Assembly (NCBI GenBank): GCA_000611775.1
Contig: KK106982.1
Span: 930,001-994,000, forward strand
Reading direction: 5' to 3'
Source: Umbilicaria muhlenbergii
Taxonomy: Eukaryota > Ascomycota > Lecanoromycetes > Umbilicariales > Umbilicariaceae
DNA: 64,000 nt
The notes under the pieces are model-generated. The model searched no databases. It saw only the letters and a list, made by a program, of their open reading frames with translations, and was not told the origin of the DNA. Both the position numbers and the translations under genes were made by a program. Of the stretch, positions 1 through 13,600 are shown piece by piece; the stretch's first letter is position 1; the number at the start of each line of letters is the position of its first letter.

Positions 1-3000
1 TATTCGCCACCTGTGCCCATTGCTCTAAAGCATCCATCTGGCCGAGCTGTGCGTGTAATCTGCGTTGATGTGGGTCTGAAGTACAACCAGCTGAGGTGTC
101 TTGTGTCAAGAGGTGTAGAGGTGATGGTTGTTCCGTGGGATTATGACTTTCCGAAACTCGCTGGCAAGGATTACGACGGTCTATTCATTTCCAATGGTCC
201 TGGTGATCCCGCCACGCTTTCAAAGACCATCGAACATATCTCCATCTCCATAAAAGAGGGCAGGACCCCAATCTTTGGCATTTGCTTGGGTCACCAGCTA
301 TTGGCACGTGCTGCAGGCGCCAGTACCATAAAAATGAAATTTGGTAACAGAGGCCACAATATTCCGTGCACAAATCTGCTATCTGGCAAATGCTATATAA
401 CTTCGCAAAACCATGGATATGCAGTCGATGCTATGAGTCTTCCAACGGGCTGGGAAGAACTTTTTGTTAACGCTAATGATGGTAGTAACGAAGGGATACG
501 GCATGTCGGCCGTCCGTACTTTAGCGTTCAATTTCACCCTGAAAGTACACCGGGACCGCGAGACACTGAGTTCCTTTTTGACGTCTTCATCGATACCATT
601 AAACACAGCATGCAATCCGTGGAAACTCTGCTGCAACCAGTTGTGTTTCCAGGGGGCATTGCTGATGAGAACGAGAGGCTTCACCCACGGGTGCATGTGA
701 AGAAGGTTCTTGTGCTCGGCAGCGGAGGTCTAAGTATCGGACAAGCCGGCGAATTTGACTACTCCGGTAGTCAAGCCATCAAAGCACTGAAACAAGAAGG
801 CATCTACACTATTCTGATCAACCCTAATATAGCTACTATCCAGACGTCCAAAGGTTTAGCCGACAAGGTTTACTTCTTGCCTGTCGCAGCTGATTTTGTT
901 CGGAAAGTTATCAAGCATGAACGACCAGATGCAATCTACGTAACTTTTGGTGGGCAAACTGCGCTGCAAGTCGGTATCCAGCTGAAGGACGAATTCGAAG
1001 CCCTTGGTGTAAAGGTTTTGGGCACACCTATTGAAACGATTATCACCACCGAAGATCGTGAGCTATTCGCCCGTAGCATGGAATCAATCGGCGAGAAGTG
1101 TGCCAAATCCGCCTCAGCTAGTTCAGTGGAGGAGGCTTTACGGGTCGTGAAAGACATCGGGTTTCCCGTCATCGTGCGGGCAGCGTATGCACTTGGAGGA
1201 CTTGGGAGCGGATTCGCTGACAACGACGAGCAGTTGGTGGACCTGTGCAATAAGGCGTTCGCTGCAAGTCCGCAGGTTCTCATCGAAAGAAGCATGAAAG
1301 GATGGAAGGAAATCGAATACGAAGTTGTCCGAGACGCTCGGGACAACTGCATCACAGTTTGCAATATGGAGAACTTTGATCCTTTGGGCATACACACCGG
1401 CGACTCTATTGTGGTGGCCCCCTCGCAAACCTTGTCGGACGAGGACTACAACATGCTGCGAACAACAGCAGTGAACGTTATTCGGCACCTTGGTGTGGTC
1501 GGCGAGTGTAACATACAATATGCCCTCAATCCTTTCTCCAGAGAATATTGCATCATCGAAGTCAACGCTCGGCTTTCAAGATCATCTGCATTGGCTTCGA
1601 AAGCCACTGGATATCCCCTAGCATTCATCGCAGCCAAGCTAGGTTTGGGTATTCCACTGAACGAGATCTCGAACACAGTGACGAAGGTGACTTGTGCCTG
1701 CTTTGAGCCCTCTCTGGATTACGTTGTCGTGAAGATTCCCAGGTGGGATCTTAAGAAATTCACTAGAGTCTCGACGCAGCTCAACTCATCTATGAAGAGT
1801 GTTGGAGAAGTCATGAGCATTGGGAGGACTTTCGAGGAAGCCATTCAAAAAGCCATCCGGGCTATTGACTTCCACAACCTTGGATTCAACGAAACTAATG
1901 CCCTTATGTCCATTGACAACGAACTACAGACTCCCTCGGATCAACGATTGTTTGCCATTGCGAATGCAATGCACTCAGGGTACACAGTGGAGAAGATCTG
2001 GGAGATGACTAGGATTGACAAGTGGTTTTTAAGTAAGCTTAAAGGCCTCAGTGATTTCGGGAAGCATATGAGTACCTTCAACGCTGCAAACGTCCCTACT
2101 GGTTTGGTACGACAGGCCAAGCAACTAGGGTTCTCCGATCGGCAGCTGGCCAGATTCTGGAGCTCGAACGAACTAGCAGTCCGTCGACTGCGCGTCGAGG
2201 CGGGCATCACGCCTGTGGTCAAGCAAATTGATACCGTCGCGGCAGAATTTCCCGCATTTACGAACTACCTCTACATGACATACAATGGCACCGAGCATGA
2301 CATAAATTTCAATGACCATGGTGTCATGGTGCTGGGATCCGGTGTATATCGTATCGGCTCTTCCGTGGAATTTGACTGGTGCTCCGTCAGAGCGATACGA
2401 ACGCTCCGAGAGCAAGGCTTCAAGACGATCATGGTTAACTATAATCCAGAGACTGTGAGTACAGACTACGATGAGGCCGACAAGCTTTACTTTGAGAACA
2501 TCAATCTCGAGACTGTCCTGGACATATATCAGCTGGAGGCCTCAAGCGGTGTGATCATCTCAATGGGTGGGCAAACCCCGAATAACATCGCTTTGCCCCT
2601 GCATCGCCTCAATGTGAAAGTTCTTGGAACGTCGCCTGAGATGATTGATACAGCTGAGAACCGTTACAAGTTCTCTCGCATGCTAGATCGTATTTTTGTT
2701 GATCAGCCGGCGTGGAAGGAACTGACAAGCATTGAGGAAGCGACCGAGTTCTGTGAGAAAGTAGGCTATCCTGTGCTAGTTCGGCCCTCTTACGTGCTGT
2801 CTGGCGCGGCCATGAATACAGTTTATTCGAGGGATGACCTAGCGAGCTATTTGGACCAGGCAGCTGAGGTATCGAGGGACCATCCAGTCGTGATTACTAA
2901 GTACATTGAGAACGCAAAAGAGATTGAAATGGATGCAGTTGCCCGGGATGGTACCATGGTGGGCCATTTCATCTCTGAGCATGTCGAGAATGCTGGCGTA

Positions 3001-6000
3001 CACTCTGGCGACGCAACGCTCATCCTACCTCCACAGGATCTTGATCCTGAGACAGTCCGAAGGATCGAGGACGCAACCAGGAAAATCGGTAATGCACTGA
3101 ACGTCACAGGTCCCTTCAACATTCAGTTCATTGCGAAAGACAATGACATCAAAGTCATAGAATGCAATGTCCGCGCATCAAGGTCTTTCCCCTTCGTGTC
3201 GAAAGTCATGGGAGTCGACCTCATTGAGATGGCTACCAAAGCAATGATTGGCGTCCCTCTTGTCGAGTATCCGCCAATCAACATACCCAAGGACTATGTT
3301 GGAGTAAAAGTGCCTCAGTTTTCATTTTCCCGACTCTCAGGTGCGGATCCAGTCCTGGGTGTAGAGATGGCCTCAACAGGTGAAGTTGCTTGTTTTGGCC
3401 GAGACAAATACGAGGCTTACATCAAGGCCCTAATATCTACGGGCTTCCGTCTACCCAATCGAAATATCCTCCTATCGATTGGCTCATTCAAGGACAAGAT
3501 GGAAATGCTTCCTTCCATCGGTAAACTGTACAAAATGGGGTACAGTCTGTTTGCCACCGCTGGTACAGCCGACTACCTCCAGGAACATGCAATTCCTGTC
3601 AAATACCTTGAGACGCTTGCAAACGAAGAGCAGAACCAGAAGTCTGAATACTCATTGACACAGCACCTGGCAAACAACCTCATTGACCTGTATATCAATT
3701 TGCCCTCCAGCAACCGCTTCCGGCGACCAGCGAACTACATGAGCAGTGGTTACAGAACCCGAAGGATGGCGGTTGATTACCAGACTCCTCTCGTAACGAA
3801 TGTCAAGAATGCAAAGATCCTCATCGAAGCGATTGCAAGGCACTATGACCTTGAGATACAGGGCATCGATTCCCAGACCAGTCACCGCACGATCGTATTA
3901 CCAGGTCTGATCAATATCGGTGCTTTTGTACCTGGAGTTGCTGTCAATGGAAGCCATGACTTTAAGAGGGTTACAAAAGCCTCGATCACCTCAGGCTTTA
4001 GCATGATAAGAATCATGCCGCTTGGGCTAGAAGGATCAATAACAGATGCACGGGCTCTCAAAGTAGCTCAGCACAATGCTCGGCAAAACGCATACTGTGA
4101 CTTCAACTTCTCTGTTGCAGCGACTTCCAGCAATGCAGAGCAGGTCAGTCAAGTCGTTTGTGAGGTTGGCTCATTGTTCATCCCCTTCAACCATCTGTGT
4201 GGTAATGTCAGCAAAGTCGCCGCGATCACAGCACATTTCTCAGCATGGCCAGCTTCTAAACCAATGATTACGGATGCCAAAACCACTGATCTCGCCTCGG
4301 TTCTCCTTTTGGCAAGCCTCCACAATCGCAAACTGCACGTAACGAGTGTGACTACGAAGGACGATATCGAGCTCATCGCTTTGAGTAAACAAAAAGGCTT
4401 GCAGGTCACATGTGATGTGTCCGTGTACTCACTCTTCTTATCACAAGAGGACTATCCTCAGTGTTCCTTCTTACCCGCCGTAAACGATCAACATTCGCTA
4501 TGGGAGCACATGAGCACGATCGATACCTTCTCCATCGGAAGCCTTCCGTACCAAGTAACCTTTGAATTGAAGGAGGCAGCAACACCGGCTGTAGGCATCG
4601 CCGATACCCTTCCTCTACTCCTCACCGCGGTCTCCGAGGGTCGACTCACCGTGGAAGACATTATCTCAAGGCTTCATGACAAGCCGAAGGAAATCTTCGA
4701 GCTTCATGAGCAGATTGGCACGTCTGTGGAAGTTGAAATTGATCGACCTTATGTCGTGCAAGCCACCCCGTTGTGGTCCCCTTTTGTTGGCAGAACAATG
4801 AAGGGTTCTGTTCAGAGGGTCATCTTCCAAGACAAGACTGTTTGTCTCGATGGCGAGTCTAGGGTGGATCTAGCCCATGGTAAAGACATGTCAAGCCATG
4901 CCCTATTGCCACAATCGCCGGTCTTGAAGGCGGCAGCTTTACCAACATCACCAACCTCCTATCCTCGGCCAGACAGCTTTCCCGACCGGCGTCAATCGGT
5001 ACTTTCTACCCGACCGTTTAGTCGTCTTAAGCAGCTTGACGGTCACGTACCACAGTCACCAATCGGTTCCACATCTGCCGTTGCCGACGACTTTGGGCCT
5101 ATGCTCTACCAGCCCATGCCATCAGCGTCGCCATCCCTCCTCGAATTGCTAGCTCGATCGTCTTTCAAACAAAGACATGTCCTGTCCGTGAACCAGTTCA
5201 ACCGCCAGGACCTCCACCTTCTCTTCACCGTCGCCCAAGAAATGCGCCTCGGCGTCCAACGACATGGTATCCTCGACATCCTCAAAGGCCGCCTCCTCTG
5301 CACCATGTTCTACGAGCCCTCGACTCGCACCTCCGCCTCCTTCGACGCCGCCATGCAACGTCTCGGCGGCCGCACCATCGCCATCTCCCCCTCCCACTCT
5401 AGCACGCAAAAAGGCGAGACCCTCCAAGACACCATCCGCACCCTCGGCTGCTACGGCGACGCCATCGTGCTCCGCCACCCGGCCGAATCCAGCGCCGCCA
5501 CCGCCGCCAAGTTCTCCCCCGTCCCCATCATCAACGGCGGCAACGGCAGCGTCGAACACCCCACCCAGGCCTTCCTCGACCTCTTCACCATCCGCGAGGA
5601 ATTGGGCACCGTCACCGGTCTCACCATCACTTTCACCGGCGATCTCCGCTACGGCCGCACCGTCCACTCCCTCGTCAAACTGCTCCAACACTACGACGTG
5701 CACATCCAACTCGCCTCCCCCGCCGCTCTCGCCCTGCCCGACGACGTGCGCCAGCAGCTCATCAGCTCCGGGCAATTGATCGCCGAAGCGAACGAGTTGA
5801 GCAGGGAGATAGTGGCCAGGAGTGATGTGTTGTATTGCACGCGGGTGCAGAAGGAGCGGTTTGAAGATCTGGAGCAGTACGAGCGGTTGAAGGATGCGTT
5901 CGTGGTGGATAATGCGGTGTTGAAACATGCGAAGGCGCAGATGGTGGTGATGCATCCGTTGCCGAGGAACGCGGAGGTGGGGGAGGAGGTCGATTTTGAT

Positions 6001-6069
6001 CAGAGGGCTGCGTATTTCAGACAGGTGGGTTGGTCTGAGATTCCGGTGGTGAAGATTGTGAGAGTGTGA
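1..6069 (+). CDS. URA2: CAD-type pyrimidine enzyme (CPSase II / aspartate transcarbamylase), 5'-truncated by window edge
   Basis: Performs the first two steps of UMP synthesis in the cytosol: carbamoyl phosphate from glutamine, bicarbonate and ATP, then carbamoyl aspartate. The frame is open at base 1, so roughly the first 220-250 residues (CPSase small-subunit part) lie outside; 2022 codons are present, without an intron. Visible in order: class I glutamine amidotransferase (GICLGHQ nucleophile near residue 95, FHPES near 180); the two duplicated ATP-grasp halves of CPSase; an MGS-like regulatory region ([10 protein letters not shown]); a dihydroorotase-like region lacking the metal-binding HxH; a linker rich in Ser and Pro; and C-terminal ATCase ([27 protein letters not shown]). 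The decayed DHOase is normal for fungi, where DHOase is encoded separately. UTP feedback on the MGS region is known in the family. The ATCase part has strongly skewed base composition (see findings). Confidence 0.97.
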   Translation, partial: YSPPVPIALKHPSGRAVRVICVDVGLKYNQLRCLVSRGVEVMVVPWDYDFPKLAGKDYDGLFISNGPGDPATLSKTIEHISISIKEGRTPIFGICLGHQLLARAAGASTIKMKFGNRGHNIPCTNLLSGKCYITSQNHGYAVDAMSLPTGWEELFVNANDGSNEGIRHVGRPYFSVQFHPESTPGPRDTEFLFDVFIDTIKHSMQSVETLLQPVVFPGGIADENERLHPRVHVKKVLVLGSGGLSIGQAGEFDYSGSQAIKALKQEGIYTILINPNIATIQTSKGLADKVYFLPVAADFVRKVIKHERPDAIYVTFGGQTALQVGIQLKDEFEALGVKVLGTPIETIITTEDRELFARSMESIGEKCAKSASASSVEEALRVVKDIGFPVIVRAAYALGGLGSGFADNDEQLVDLCNKAFAASPQVLIERSMKGWKEIEYEVVRDARDNCITVCNMENFDPLGIHTGDSIVVAPSQTLSDEDYNMLRTTAVNVIRHLGVVGECNIQYALNPFSREYCIIEVNARLSRSSALASKATGYPLAFIAAKLGLGIPLNEISNTVTKVTCACFEPSLDYVVVKIPRWDLKKFTRVSTQLNSSMKSVGEVMSIGRTFEEAIQKAIRAIDFHNLGFNETNALMSIDNELQTPSDQRLFAIANAMHSGYTVEKIWEMTRIDKWFLSKLKGLSDFGKHMSTFNAANVPTGLVRQAKQLGFSDRQLARFWSSNELAVRRLRVEAGITPVVKQIDTVAAEFPAFTNYLYMTYNGTEHDINFNDHGVMVLGSGVYRIGSSVEFDWCSVRAIRTLREQGFKTIMVNYNPETVSTDYDEADKLYFENINLETVLDIYQLEASSGVIISMGGQTPNNIALPLHRLNVKVLGTSPEMIDTAENRYKFSRMLDRIFVDQPAWKELTSIEEATEFCEKVGYPVLVRPSYVLSGAAMNTVYSRDDLASYLDQAAEVSRDHPVVITKYIENAKEIEMDAVARDGTMVGHFISEHVENAGVHSGDATLILPPQDLDPETVRRIEDATRKIGNALNVTGPFNIQFIAKDNDIKVIECNVRASRSFPFVSKVMGVDLIEMATKAMIGVPLVEYPPINIPKDYVGVKVPQFSFSRLSGADPVLGVEMASTGEVACFGRDKYEAYIKALISTGFRLPNRNILLSIGSFKDKMEMLPSIGKLYKMGYSLFATAGTADYLQEHAIPVKYLETLANEEQNQKSEYSLTQHLANNLIDLYINLPSSNRFRRPANYMSSGYRTRRMAVDYQTPLVTNVKNAKILIEAIARHYDLEIQGIDSQTSHRTIVLPGLINIGAFVPGVAVNGSHDFKRVTKASITSGFSMIRIMPLGLEGSITDARALKVAQHNARQNAYCDFNFSVAATSSNAEQVSQVVCEVGSLFIPFNHLCGNVSKVAAITAHFSAWPASKPMITDAKTTDLASVLLLASLHNRKLHVTSVTTKDDIELIALSKQKGLQVTCDVSVYSLFLSQEDYPQCSFLPAVNDQHSLWEHMSTIDTFSIGSLPYQVTFELKEAATPAVGIADTLPLLLTAVSEGRLTVEDIISRLHDKPKEIFELHEQIGTSVEVEIDRPYVVQATPLWSPFVGRTMKGSVQRVIFQDKTVCLDGESRVDLAHGKDMSSHALLPQSPVLKAAALPTSPTSYPRPDSFPDRRQSVLSTRPFSRLKQLDGHVPQSPIGSTSAVADDFGPMLYQPMPSASPSLLELLARSSFKQRHVLSVNQFNRQDLHLLFTVAQEMRLGVQRHGILDILKGRLLCTMFYEPSTRTSASFDAAMQRLGGRTIAISPSHSSTQKGETLQDTIRTLGCYGDAIVLRHPAESSAATAAKFSPVPIINGGNGSVEHPTQAFLDLFTIREELGTVTGLTITFTGDLRYGRTVHSLVKLLQHYDVHIQLASPAALALPDDVRQQLISSGQLIAEANELSREIVARSDVLYCTRVQKERFEDLEQYERLKDAFVVDNAVLKHAKAQMVVMHPLPRNAEVGEEVDFDQRAAYFRQVGWSEIPVVKIVRV

Positions 6070-6832
6070 CTGCTAACTGACGGGTGGATTAGATGCGTTA
6101 CGGGCTTTATTGCCGGATGGCGCTGTTGGCGTTGGTGATGGCTCCGTGATGGATGATTGAAAGTAGAAGGGCTGGGTTGGGTGCATGGCGTTGGGGTTTA
6201 GGAAAAAGTTATATATGTGTTTTGCCTGGGTGGTGGAAATGCCACCGAATAAGGATGGTGGGGACGGTTGAGGCCGGGTGGATATAGACAAAAGGTTGGA
6301 CAGCAATGGAGGAAAGGGTCAACGTTTCTTGTGGACGCTGCTGGTATCTTGGTATGAGATTGAATAGATCGTGTGCGTCTTCGTTAGTCGGTCAGCTACT
6401 TAGCTAAGAAATCAACGCATATTGAGAAGAAGCGTGTGAAATAGTTGGATGTCGTTGACTGCTTCAGCAATACTCAGCATGGATTAACTCATCTTCACGG
6501 CTAGCACTCTCGCACGCGGCAAGGAGGCCGAGACAAGAGCCCCCTAGAAAAAAAACCGTTCCTCAGGCTTCGACGGCCATACTTATTATCAGCTACCTAG
6601 CCAGGACATGTAACATTCCAGCAAAACCCACATAGACCCAAGCACCGTCAGCCAATCCCGTCCCAGGTCCCTACCGACCCTTTTCCGGTCCCAGCCCAGC
6701 CTTCCTTCCAATCGTGTCATAAGAATCATATCATACAGTCGTAAAAGATGTTCATACCCCATACCCCGTACCTCATTACCCTCATTCAAACCCACTCCAA
6801 TACCCCACCTATCGCATTACCAACACACAAAC
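6070..6832. other. Convergent 3' gap between URA2 and PPS1
   Basis: About 760 bases between two converging stop codons. It should hold both 3' UTRs. I see no credible coding frame, repeat or RNA gene in it. Confidence 0.6.
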
Positions 6833-9183
6833 TCATCTGGCATAAGGTTTATTCATCGCCGCAATCTCCCTCGCAATAGTCGCCCACTCCAACTGTCTCC
6901 GGAGCGGCTTCCCGCGCTTCAACTGCTGCGTCTCCTCCCACTTGAGAAGCTCGTACGCGAAGCGGAGGTGCGGTTGGATGATGACGTTCAGACGACGGGC
7001 GCGGACGAAACAACTGGATTTGCGGAAGCGGGTGAGTAAGAAGAGTGTACTCTGCTGACGAGGAGAGTGCAGAGGGGGAAGTGAACATAAACTTACTAAG
7101 CTTCTGGAAAAGACAAGCCCATTGAACTCATGACTTCGGCGATACAGATGGTGGCCGACCTCGAAACGCCCACTCGACAGTGAACCAACGTGGCTGTACC
7201 GTCTGATCTGCCCTTCTCTGTGCCATGTGTTAGCTCGTTATCAACTCCTCGTACTACACTATTGCGGCCATCCCATACCGATAAAGTCCAAACATCTCTC
7301 AAACTCGTCCGTGAGAGGATCAACGCCATTATCCTGCACCCGATCGACGGAAAAAATATTCTCCCTGCCCCAGCTACTCAGGTCTCGTTCGGTCCAGCCG
7401 ACGGGCTCGCCGACGCTGAGAACGCGCCTGATACCCATGGCCTTCAGCAGCTCCGGATTGTTGGCGTGCCCCAGATTCCCGAGGTACATATATGGAAGTA
7501 TGCGGCTTGGCAAGCTCCCATCTATGCGCGAGAGCCAGGCAGGTGCTTCTCGCTCAATCTTTGACACATCCTTCGGTCGTCGGGGCGACTGGCGCAGAAT
7601 GCGAGGTTGAATGGCTGTGAGTAATGCCACGTCGGAGGGATACGAAAAGAAGTTGCGCTTCTTCTCGCAATGAAGGCGAAGCCAGGCATCGTGTGCAGGT
7701 GCGCACTCGGCATACATGAAGTACGCCAAACCCAGTAGTGTACTCTCGGTGTAGCCATCTGTACAGTGTATGAGAATTTTGCGCGGTCGTTGGGACAGTG
7801 TGGTCATGGGGATGTCGCCGTCACTGTCAGATTCTTCCTCGACAGAATCAGACGAGTTTCCCGGGTTTGCAAGTCTATACATCCACTGACACATCTCCAT
7901 AAGGCCATCAACTTCCGCATGTGACCACGTCGGTGGCATAATGCTGCCTGACGAGGGGAACTCGATGTGCTGTAGAGCAGAGTCACTCAGTTCTGCAATA
8001 CGCCTCAGCGCATCAGAATGGGGAAGTTGGGCAAGGTCGCTCGCCTCAATGAGAACATCGAAATCATATTTCTCCTCTTTGCGAATCGAAGAGCGGCAGA
8101 GAACCGAATCCGGTGTGGGTCCCATCCAGACATTGTTGGCAATCTCCGAAGCCTTGGACATAGTGCACATTTCTTGTCGCTCTCTCTGGACTGGGAGGCG
8201 TTAGGTCGTGAGCTCTTAACCACATACTGTAGATGATAAACACTCACAGAAATCGATCACTTGTGCTGTCACTTGTCCTTGGGAATCTACGGCTACAAGC
8301 TCAGGATAGTGCTGCTCGAACTCGCTGAACGGGCCTGGAATGAGAACGTCAATCCTGGAGATCCAAAGGAGCTTGGAGCAGACGCCAAGGCCTTTGGAAC
8401 AGACATTCACTCACTTGAAATAACAAAGGTCCCAAAGGTAGGCATAGCTTGTCCGCTCAGATCAGCCTTTAAACCCCATGATTTCCGAGCTTCCGCGACT
8501 CTCTTGGCTAAACGTTGCACATCTTCCATAGTCGACGCTTCCTCACCATATATCACAATGTCCGAGACCATTGCCATTTTTGCGACTTGTATCTGGAAGT
8601 TCCGTACAGAGAAACCATCCTTTGGATCCACGTCCAGAAATGCGCAACTTTGTGAATTACCAGGAGATAATAGCTCTTCTGGAGCGATAGCTCCTTTTAA
8701 CCTCGATCGATTGAGATCACCATCAACCTTTATGATCGTGATGCCTCGTATGCATTTGGGCGTCTTCCGTAGTACCTTTCGTCGTGCAATGAAAAAAGCT
8801 AATTGAAGCTGGTTGTCGGGATGGAGACCATGTAGCCAGGGAAAGACCTGCTTGGGTTCAGGCAGTGGCTGAGCAGCTATGTGTTCGAGCGCAGCTGCCA
8901 GAGTAGAAGCGTCTATTGAGTAGACCGGAGGGCTGTCAAAGACCTTTGAGTAATTTTCGGCGGGGTGAAGTATGGAGAATGTTTGAATATTGAGATATTT
9001 CGAGGGTGGCGACGCAGGTGGAGTAGCTGGTGTTCTAATCTGCGCGGCTGGTGAAGGCCCCGGAGAGCAGAAAGGAAGGTGTTTGTTTGGCAGCGGTATG
9101 GAGTTGAGCTTGGCGGTATCTAGACTTAGTGCGGGCGTATGGGGCGGGGAGGTTGTAGATTGTTGGACCACTAACGTGGCCAT
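6833..9183 (-). CDS. PPS1: PPS1-type dual-specificity protein phosphatase
   Basis: Five exons: 8415-9183, 8248-8334, 7279-8190, 7097-7217, 6833-7013; 689 aa, the usual PPS1 length. Dephosphorylates Tyr and Ser/Thr; the yeast protein is linked to S-phase control. The catalytic signature HCRVGVSRS (Cys about 603) is in exon 4. A second phosphatase-like fold near residue 428 has HCTDGYTES, where the arginine of the HC-x5-R signature is Glu, so it is probably non-catalytic. The C-terminal RARRLNVIIQP stretch is typical of the family. All introns are GT-AG and keep frame. I chose the ATG at 9183 (MATLVVQQ); an in-frame ATG at 9285 would add 34 residues. Convergent with URA2. Confidence 0.92.
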
Positions 9184-9724
9184 GGTAGAGGTTACTCGCG
9201 AAGAGTGGTTACGAGCCTCTTGGAAGTACGTGGCTCTTGTAAAAGCCTGGTCTGAAAACAGAACGAGCTCCCTGTTTCGGAACAAGTAGTTTGGCCAGAT
9301 GGCTATAAAGAACGACGTGGGGTTGCGAGCATAGCAACTTTAAACACATGCCCGAGAGGAGTTGCAGCCAAAGTTTCTGTAGATATCCGGGGGCGAAAGG
9401 AACATTGACGTTATCAGATTTGCGAGGACGATGCGGTGCATTCGGGAAAGATAGATGACAAGCCCAAACAAGGCGGCCGAAGGCCTTGAGTCGAGGTCGA
9501 GCTGCAACTTAATCAACAGCAATGCGGGATGAATGCTCCATTAGGATCGTACCTGCAGTTGATTACGGATGCAGAAACACAGCGGTGTTCGTTAACACGG
9601 CTCAATGCATATAGCGAAAGATAGCTCCGACCCTCCGTAGTGAGCTCAGATCGCCATCGGATTATCCTTCATTAAGCACGCTACCGAAGAGACACGATGA
9701 AGCGAAAATGGACCCGAGAGCTAT

Positions 9725-9759
9725 GGCAGAAGGCAGAAGGAAGAAGGAAGAAGGCAAGA
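9725..9759. repeat. Heptamer array GGMAGAA
   Basis: About five 7-bp units: GGCAGAA twice, GGAAGAA twice, then a diverged GGCAAGA. Purine-rich and lying between genes. Confidence 0.75.
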
Positions 9760-10052
9760 GATGGGAGACTCGTTCACATTTCACACAAATTGATGCGGGG
9801 GGGGAGAGGTTGGAGGTGGGTTGTGTTGTGGGTAGGTATCATGCCGGCCGATAGAGAACAAAGCACGCTAAGGCAGCCATGCACCCCGGCGCGCCCAGCA
9901 AAGCCTTGGCCGCCCGGGGCCTCGACACGCCTACTAGTGCGGAGGATGCAGCCACTCACTGCCAGACACTGCCTGTGAGCCTGTCTAGCCCTTTCGCGTC
10001 ACCTTGACCCCTTGTGCCCGCTGCACTCGTCCCCGACCCCCAAAGATTCAAC

Positions 10053-10143
10053 GCTTCACGCTTCACGCTTCACGATTCACGATTCACGATTCACGATTCA
10101 CGATTCACGCTTCACGCTTCACGCTTCACGCTTCACGCTTCAG
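10053..10143. repeat. Heptamer array GMTTCAC, 13 units
   Basis: Thirteen contiguous 7-bp units: three GCTTCAC, five GATTCAC, then five GCTTCAC (the last ending in G). Variants are in blocks rather than mixed, as expected from slippage or unequal exchange that amplified each variant locally. Confidence 0.93.
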
Positions 10144-10194
10144 TCTCTACCACTACACTGCGCCCGTGAGGTCAGAGATCGTATATCAGATATC

Positions 10195-10235
10195 GGACAT
10201 GAGACATCAGACATCAGACATCAGACATCCGACAG
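10195..10235. repeat. Heptamer array GACATCA
   Basis: About five to six 7-bp units of GACATCA with edge variants (GACATGA, GACATCC), starting only about 50 bases after the GMTTCAC array. Confidence 0.85.
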
Positions 10236-10649
10236 GCTTTGGTGCGACCGTGCGATGTGACGTGAATGGCATGGAATGATGCCGTAACGTAGGCCCTGTC
10301 TGATGTGCAAACAAACAATGCTAAGGGGAGGGGGATACTGCCTACTCTTACCCCGTACTGCAGTCCATTTCGGCTTGACGAAGACGGGTTATTTGCGAAT
10401 GTAGGAATACGTCGTATGAGATGCATGCCGCCAGGACCGGGGTGCGAGCAACTGTGATCCGGTGTGTCTGGCTTCGCCGATCACTTGCGCTTGGATGAAG
10501 CGAGGCCGTTCATCGTCGATCCGTCGCGAATCCTACTTTTCATACCAACGGGCACGTCGTGCGTCGAAACTGGAGCCAGTATTTATACCCGCTGCTACCG
10601 TTGAAACTGCATGCCTGCAAACTTGTGGAGATGCATGGGATATTATTGC

Positions 10650-13600
10650 TTATCGCAACGGATCAAGGCCCCGAGCCGTTGTTTTCAACTCTTCGGCGAG
10701 CCGGTCAAGGTAGAATCTGCCCACATCGGGCGGCAGTCCCTCGAACGCTTTGGCTATCCTCTCGACGTCCTTCCTCCCCTTCTCATACGCCTGCAAATCT
10801 CGATTGCCATAAATATCTCTTCCGGCCGCGTAACCGGATTCAAGGTTCCTGAAGAAGACATTGACTGCGATACTGACGTCTTCCCGCGGAGAAGCGGTGT
10901 GCAGCCACAAAGACGGGACAAATAACACATCTCCTGGCTCAAGGTCGGCCTCTTGAGGGTGGGTATGGGCCAGAGAGGATGGCATAACATTATTCACCTC
11001 GAAGACGTTGATCCTAGAGCTCGAGGAACCCGGGGGAAAGTCAAGGTACTCGACATCGCGTGGCGGATAAAGGATCAGTCTCTTGGTGCCGCGTATCTGA
11101 CAGAGAACGTTGGCCATAACCTAGAAAGGAACGTCAATTCCGACCACGGGCCACTTCGGCAGTCTGATAGCTTACATCGTAGTGCAGCCACATTGTTACA
11201 GGTCCTGAAATTCTGAGTGGTGAGCTGTGGGCGTTTCGCGCTACCTTCTCTAGCTGAGGTGGTAAGCAAAAGTCTGAGGACAAATTGGGGAAATCAACAG
11301 ATATGTTTGCCGGCGTCTCTACTGGCTTGTTCGCTGCTAGAGATCGTAAATACTGTTTTGAGCCTCTGCTAAGCTCTTCGACAAAATCACCAAATGATTT
11401 AGTGACGTATTTGAAGTTCTTTGTAACGAAATTCATGTGAGTCTCTGCAGCCTCATGCACCACTACCTACAAAAATTGCCTCAGTCTTAAAATAATTGGA
11501 ATGACAGGAGACAGCATACTTACCCAGCGGTCCTCACCCACTTTCGCCTTCAAGTAGTCAAGCGTCCATGCCTGTGTACATGTTCCTATATCCAGACCCT
11601 CGATAATGACAGGTTGTGACTTGTTCAGCACTTTTTCAAAGTCCTTCTTGACCTCAACGCGGATCCGCGGGACGGCTGATGGATTGACTTCCTGGTAAGC
11701 TGGACCTTTATTCTGGTGCACATATCTCTCCTCGTCTTTGTAGGTGATGTTGCGGGCCGAAATTTCCAATGGCCGCCATGTCTGACTGGGACTGTCGTCA
11801 TCGCAGTTCAGAGTCCAGATTCCCTCATTCCAATAAGTACCAAAAGAGAAACAAACTGCGCCGCCTCCTACAACAGCAACATTATCCAAGTCCGAGTACG
11901 CTGAGTGACCAGCAAATAGAAATCTAGGTCCCTCAACTGCGTAATCCACCTTGAATGGCCGCCACCGCAAGGGACCTGCGTCGTCGCTTTGTGTTTGACA
12001 CATGATTAGACCAAGTATCTCGTATTCTCGCGGTAGCAACACCCCAGCACAGAACCCTCCAACTAGCAAGAGACCAATGGACGTCCAGCAAAAGTATGCA
12101 CCGAATCTACATACTACTCTCGCTGCACCTTGCGGATCACCAGCGTCAACACTTTGAAGATGTAGCCTGATGGTAGCCTGCGTTGTTTTGTCGTCAACGA
12201 ACCAATGCCATATCTCGGCGGTAACTGCACCATTTTCAGCCATACCGCCGAGTAGTATCCCCTCTCTAGCACCAGTGGAAGTTATAGCTGCGCTGAACCT
12301 TGGCCGTAGTAATGAGTCTGAAGATGGCTTGACTTTCAACCAGCCAGTGGATATCTGCCATAGCAGCCAAAGATTCATGGTGACTCCACCGCTTGTCTTG
12401 CCCCCGTAGACGAGGACCCCCCGGGTAGAGCCGCTGAGTTCCAGACTTGTGGCGGAGTGCCTGTATAGTGGTAACGGGAGGTCTTCAACCCTCTCCCACA
12501 GGCTATCGCGTACGATCCAGCAGTCCGAAAGGGCATGATCAGGCGAAACCCTTCCGCCTACTAGTAGGCTTGTCGTTTCATCAACGCTTGTCACTGTGTG
12601 ACACATTCGCGCTCCGATGACGGAAGGCGGCAATGGAAGATCGCCTGAAATATACGAGTGTCCACCACGGTAATATACATTGGTTGAGTTGAGTCGGGTT
12701 TGTGTACCGAGACCACCGTGATGATGTAGTATTCCCGGATACGCAGGGTAGAGCGCGCCAAAACGCTTCTTCGCTTGTTGCTCTGATGAATTGTTATGTG
12801 TCAAAGTCAAGGTGGCCGAGAAGTCTCTTGTGGGATCAATGTAAAGCCTGCAAAGGACTGAGGCAGGAGGCGTAACATAACAACTTTCGACCGTGGTTTT
12901 CGATTGATTTGGTGCAGTCGCTGCCACAAGGAGGAAGTAATGAGAGGCGAACAAAGCGAACTCCTCCCATTCGTCGAATGGTTCCACTGCATTCAGAGCT
13001 AGCCTCTGCTCCATATTTAAGAAGCTATCATCACTCCACAGGTCCCATAAACTCCGGACGACTACCGAAATCCATTGCCTGTTCAGAAAGCGGCTTTGTT
13101 GATCCTGTAGCTGGGGATAATGAAGAATGGACCTCAGCGGTGTCCGCAGCTTGTGAAAATGCTTCATCATCGTATCAGCAAACGGGTGGTCTACACCTTC
13201 CGGCAAGTATTGCTCAAGGAGGCAGAATCGCACTGCAGCTCGTTAGCCAGAAGTATACGGTGTCAATAAGTCTTCGCTGTAAACGGACCAGTCCCCAAGC
13301 ACGCTGCCCATGATATGAGAGCGTCTGCAGCTTGCACATCCATGTAGGTCACTGAGACTTCGGCAATACACAAGACTAGGCTATTTGCTAGATCGAACTC
13401 ATGTCGCAGCGCCTCATCAAGCTTGCCTGTATCGTTCAAATCGCAACCTATGGCTACATAACTATCACTTCGAAGGCGTATTGCGACATCCGTGGTAAGC
13501 ATTTCGATATGGCCTAGCACATCATGAAGCTCTGGTGTATTGTAGATCATTTCGCACTTCTTATCAATTAGTTGCCGATAGTCCACATCGACAAATTGAG

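Larger units (their letters stand above)
9184..10649. other. Upstream region of PPS1 with repeat arrays
   Basis: Gap of 1466 bases between the PPS1 start and the TYW4 stop, both genes on the minus strand. It must hold the PPS1 promoter and the TYW4 3' UTR. No plausible coding frame. It contains three separate arrays with a 7-bp period, listed individually. Confidence 0.6.

Noticed and set aside
3850-4700. Active dihydroorotase domain in URA2
   Set aside because: The metal-binding HxH and downstream ligands are missing; this is the inactive DHOase-like region known from fungal CAD proteins.
5149-5955. 268-codon antisense frame opposite the ATCase part of URA2
   Set aside because: Gly/Asp/Glu/Val-rich product created by the skewed codon use of the real exon; no family resemblance.
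9184-9285. Upstream in-frame start of PPS1 at 9285
   Set aside because: The added 34 residues look like leader translation; MATLVVQQ at 9183 is the better start, though not proven.
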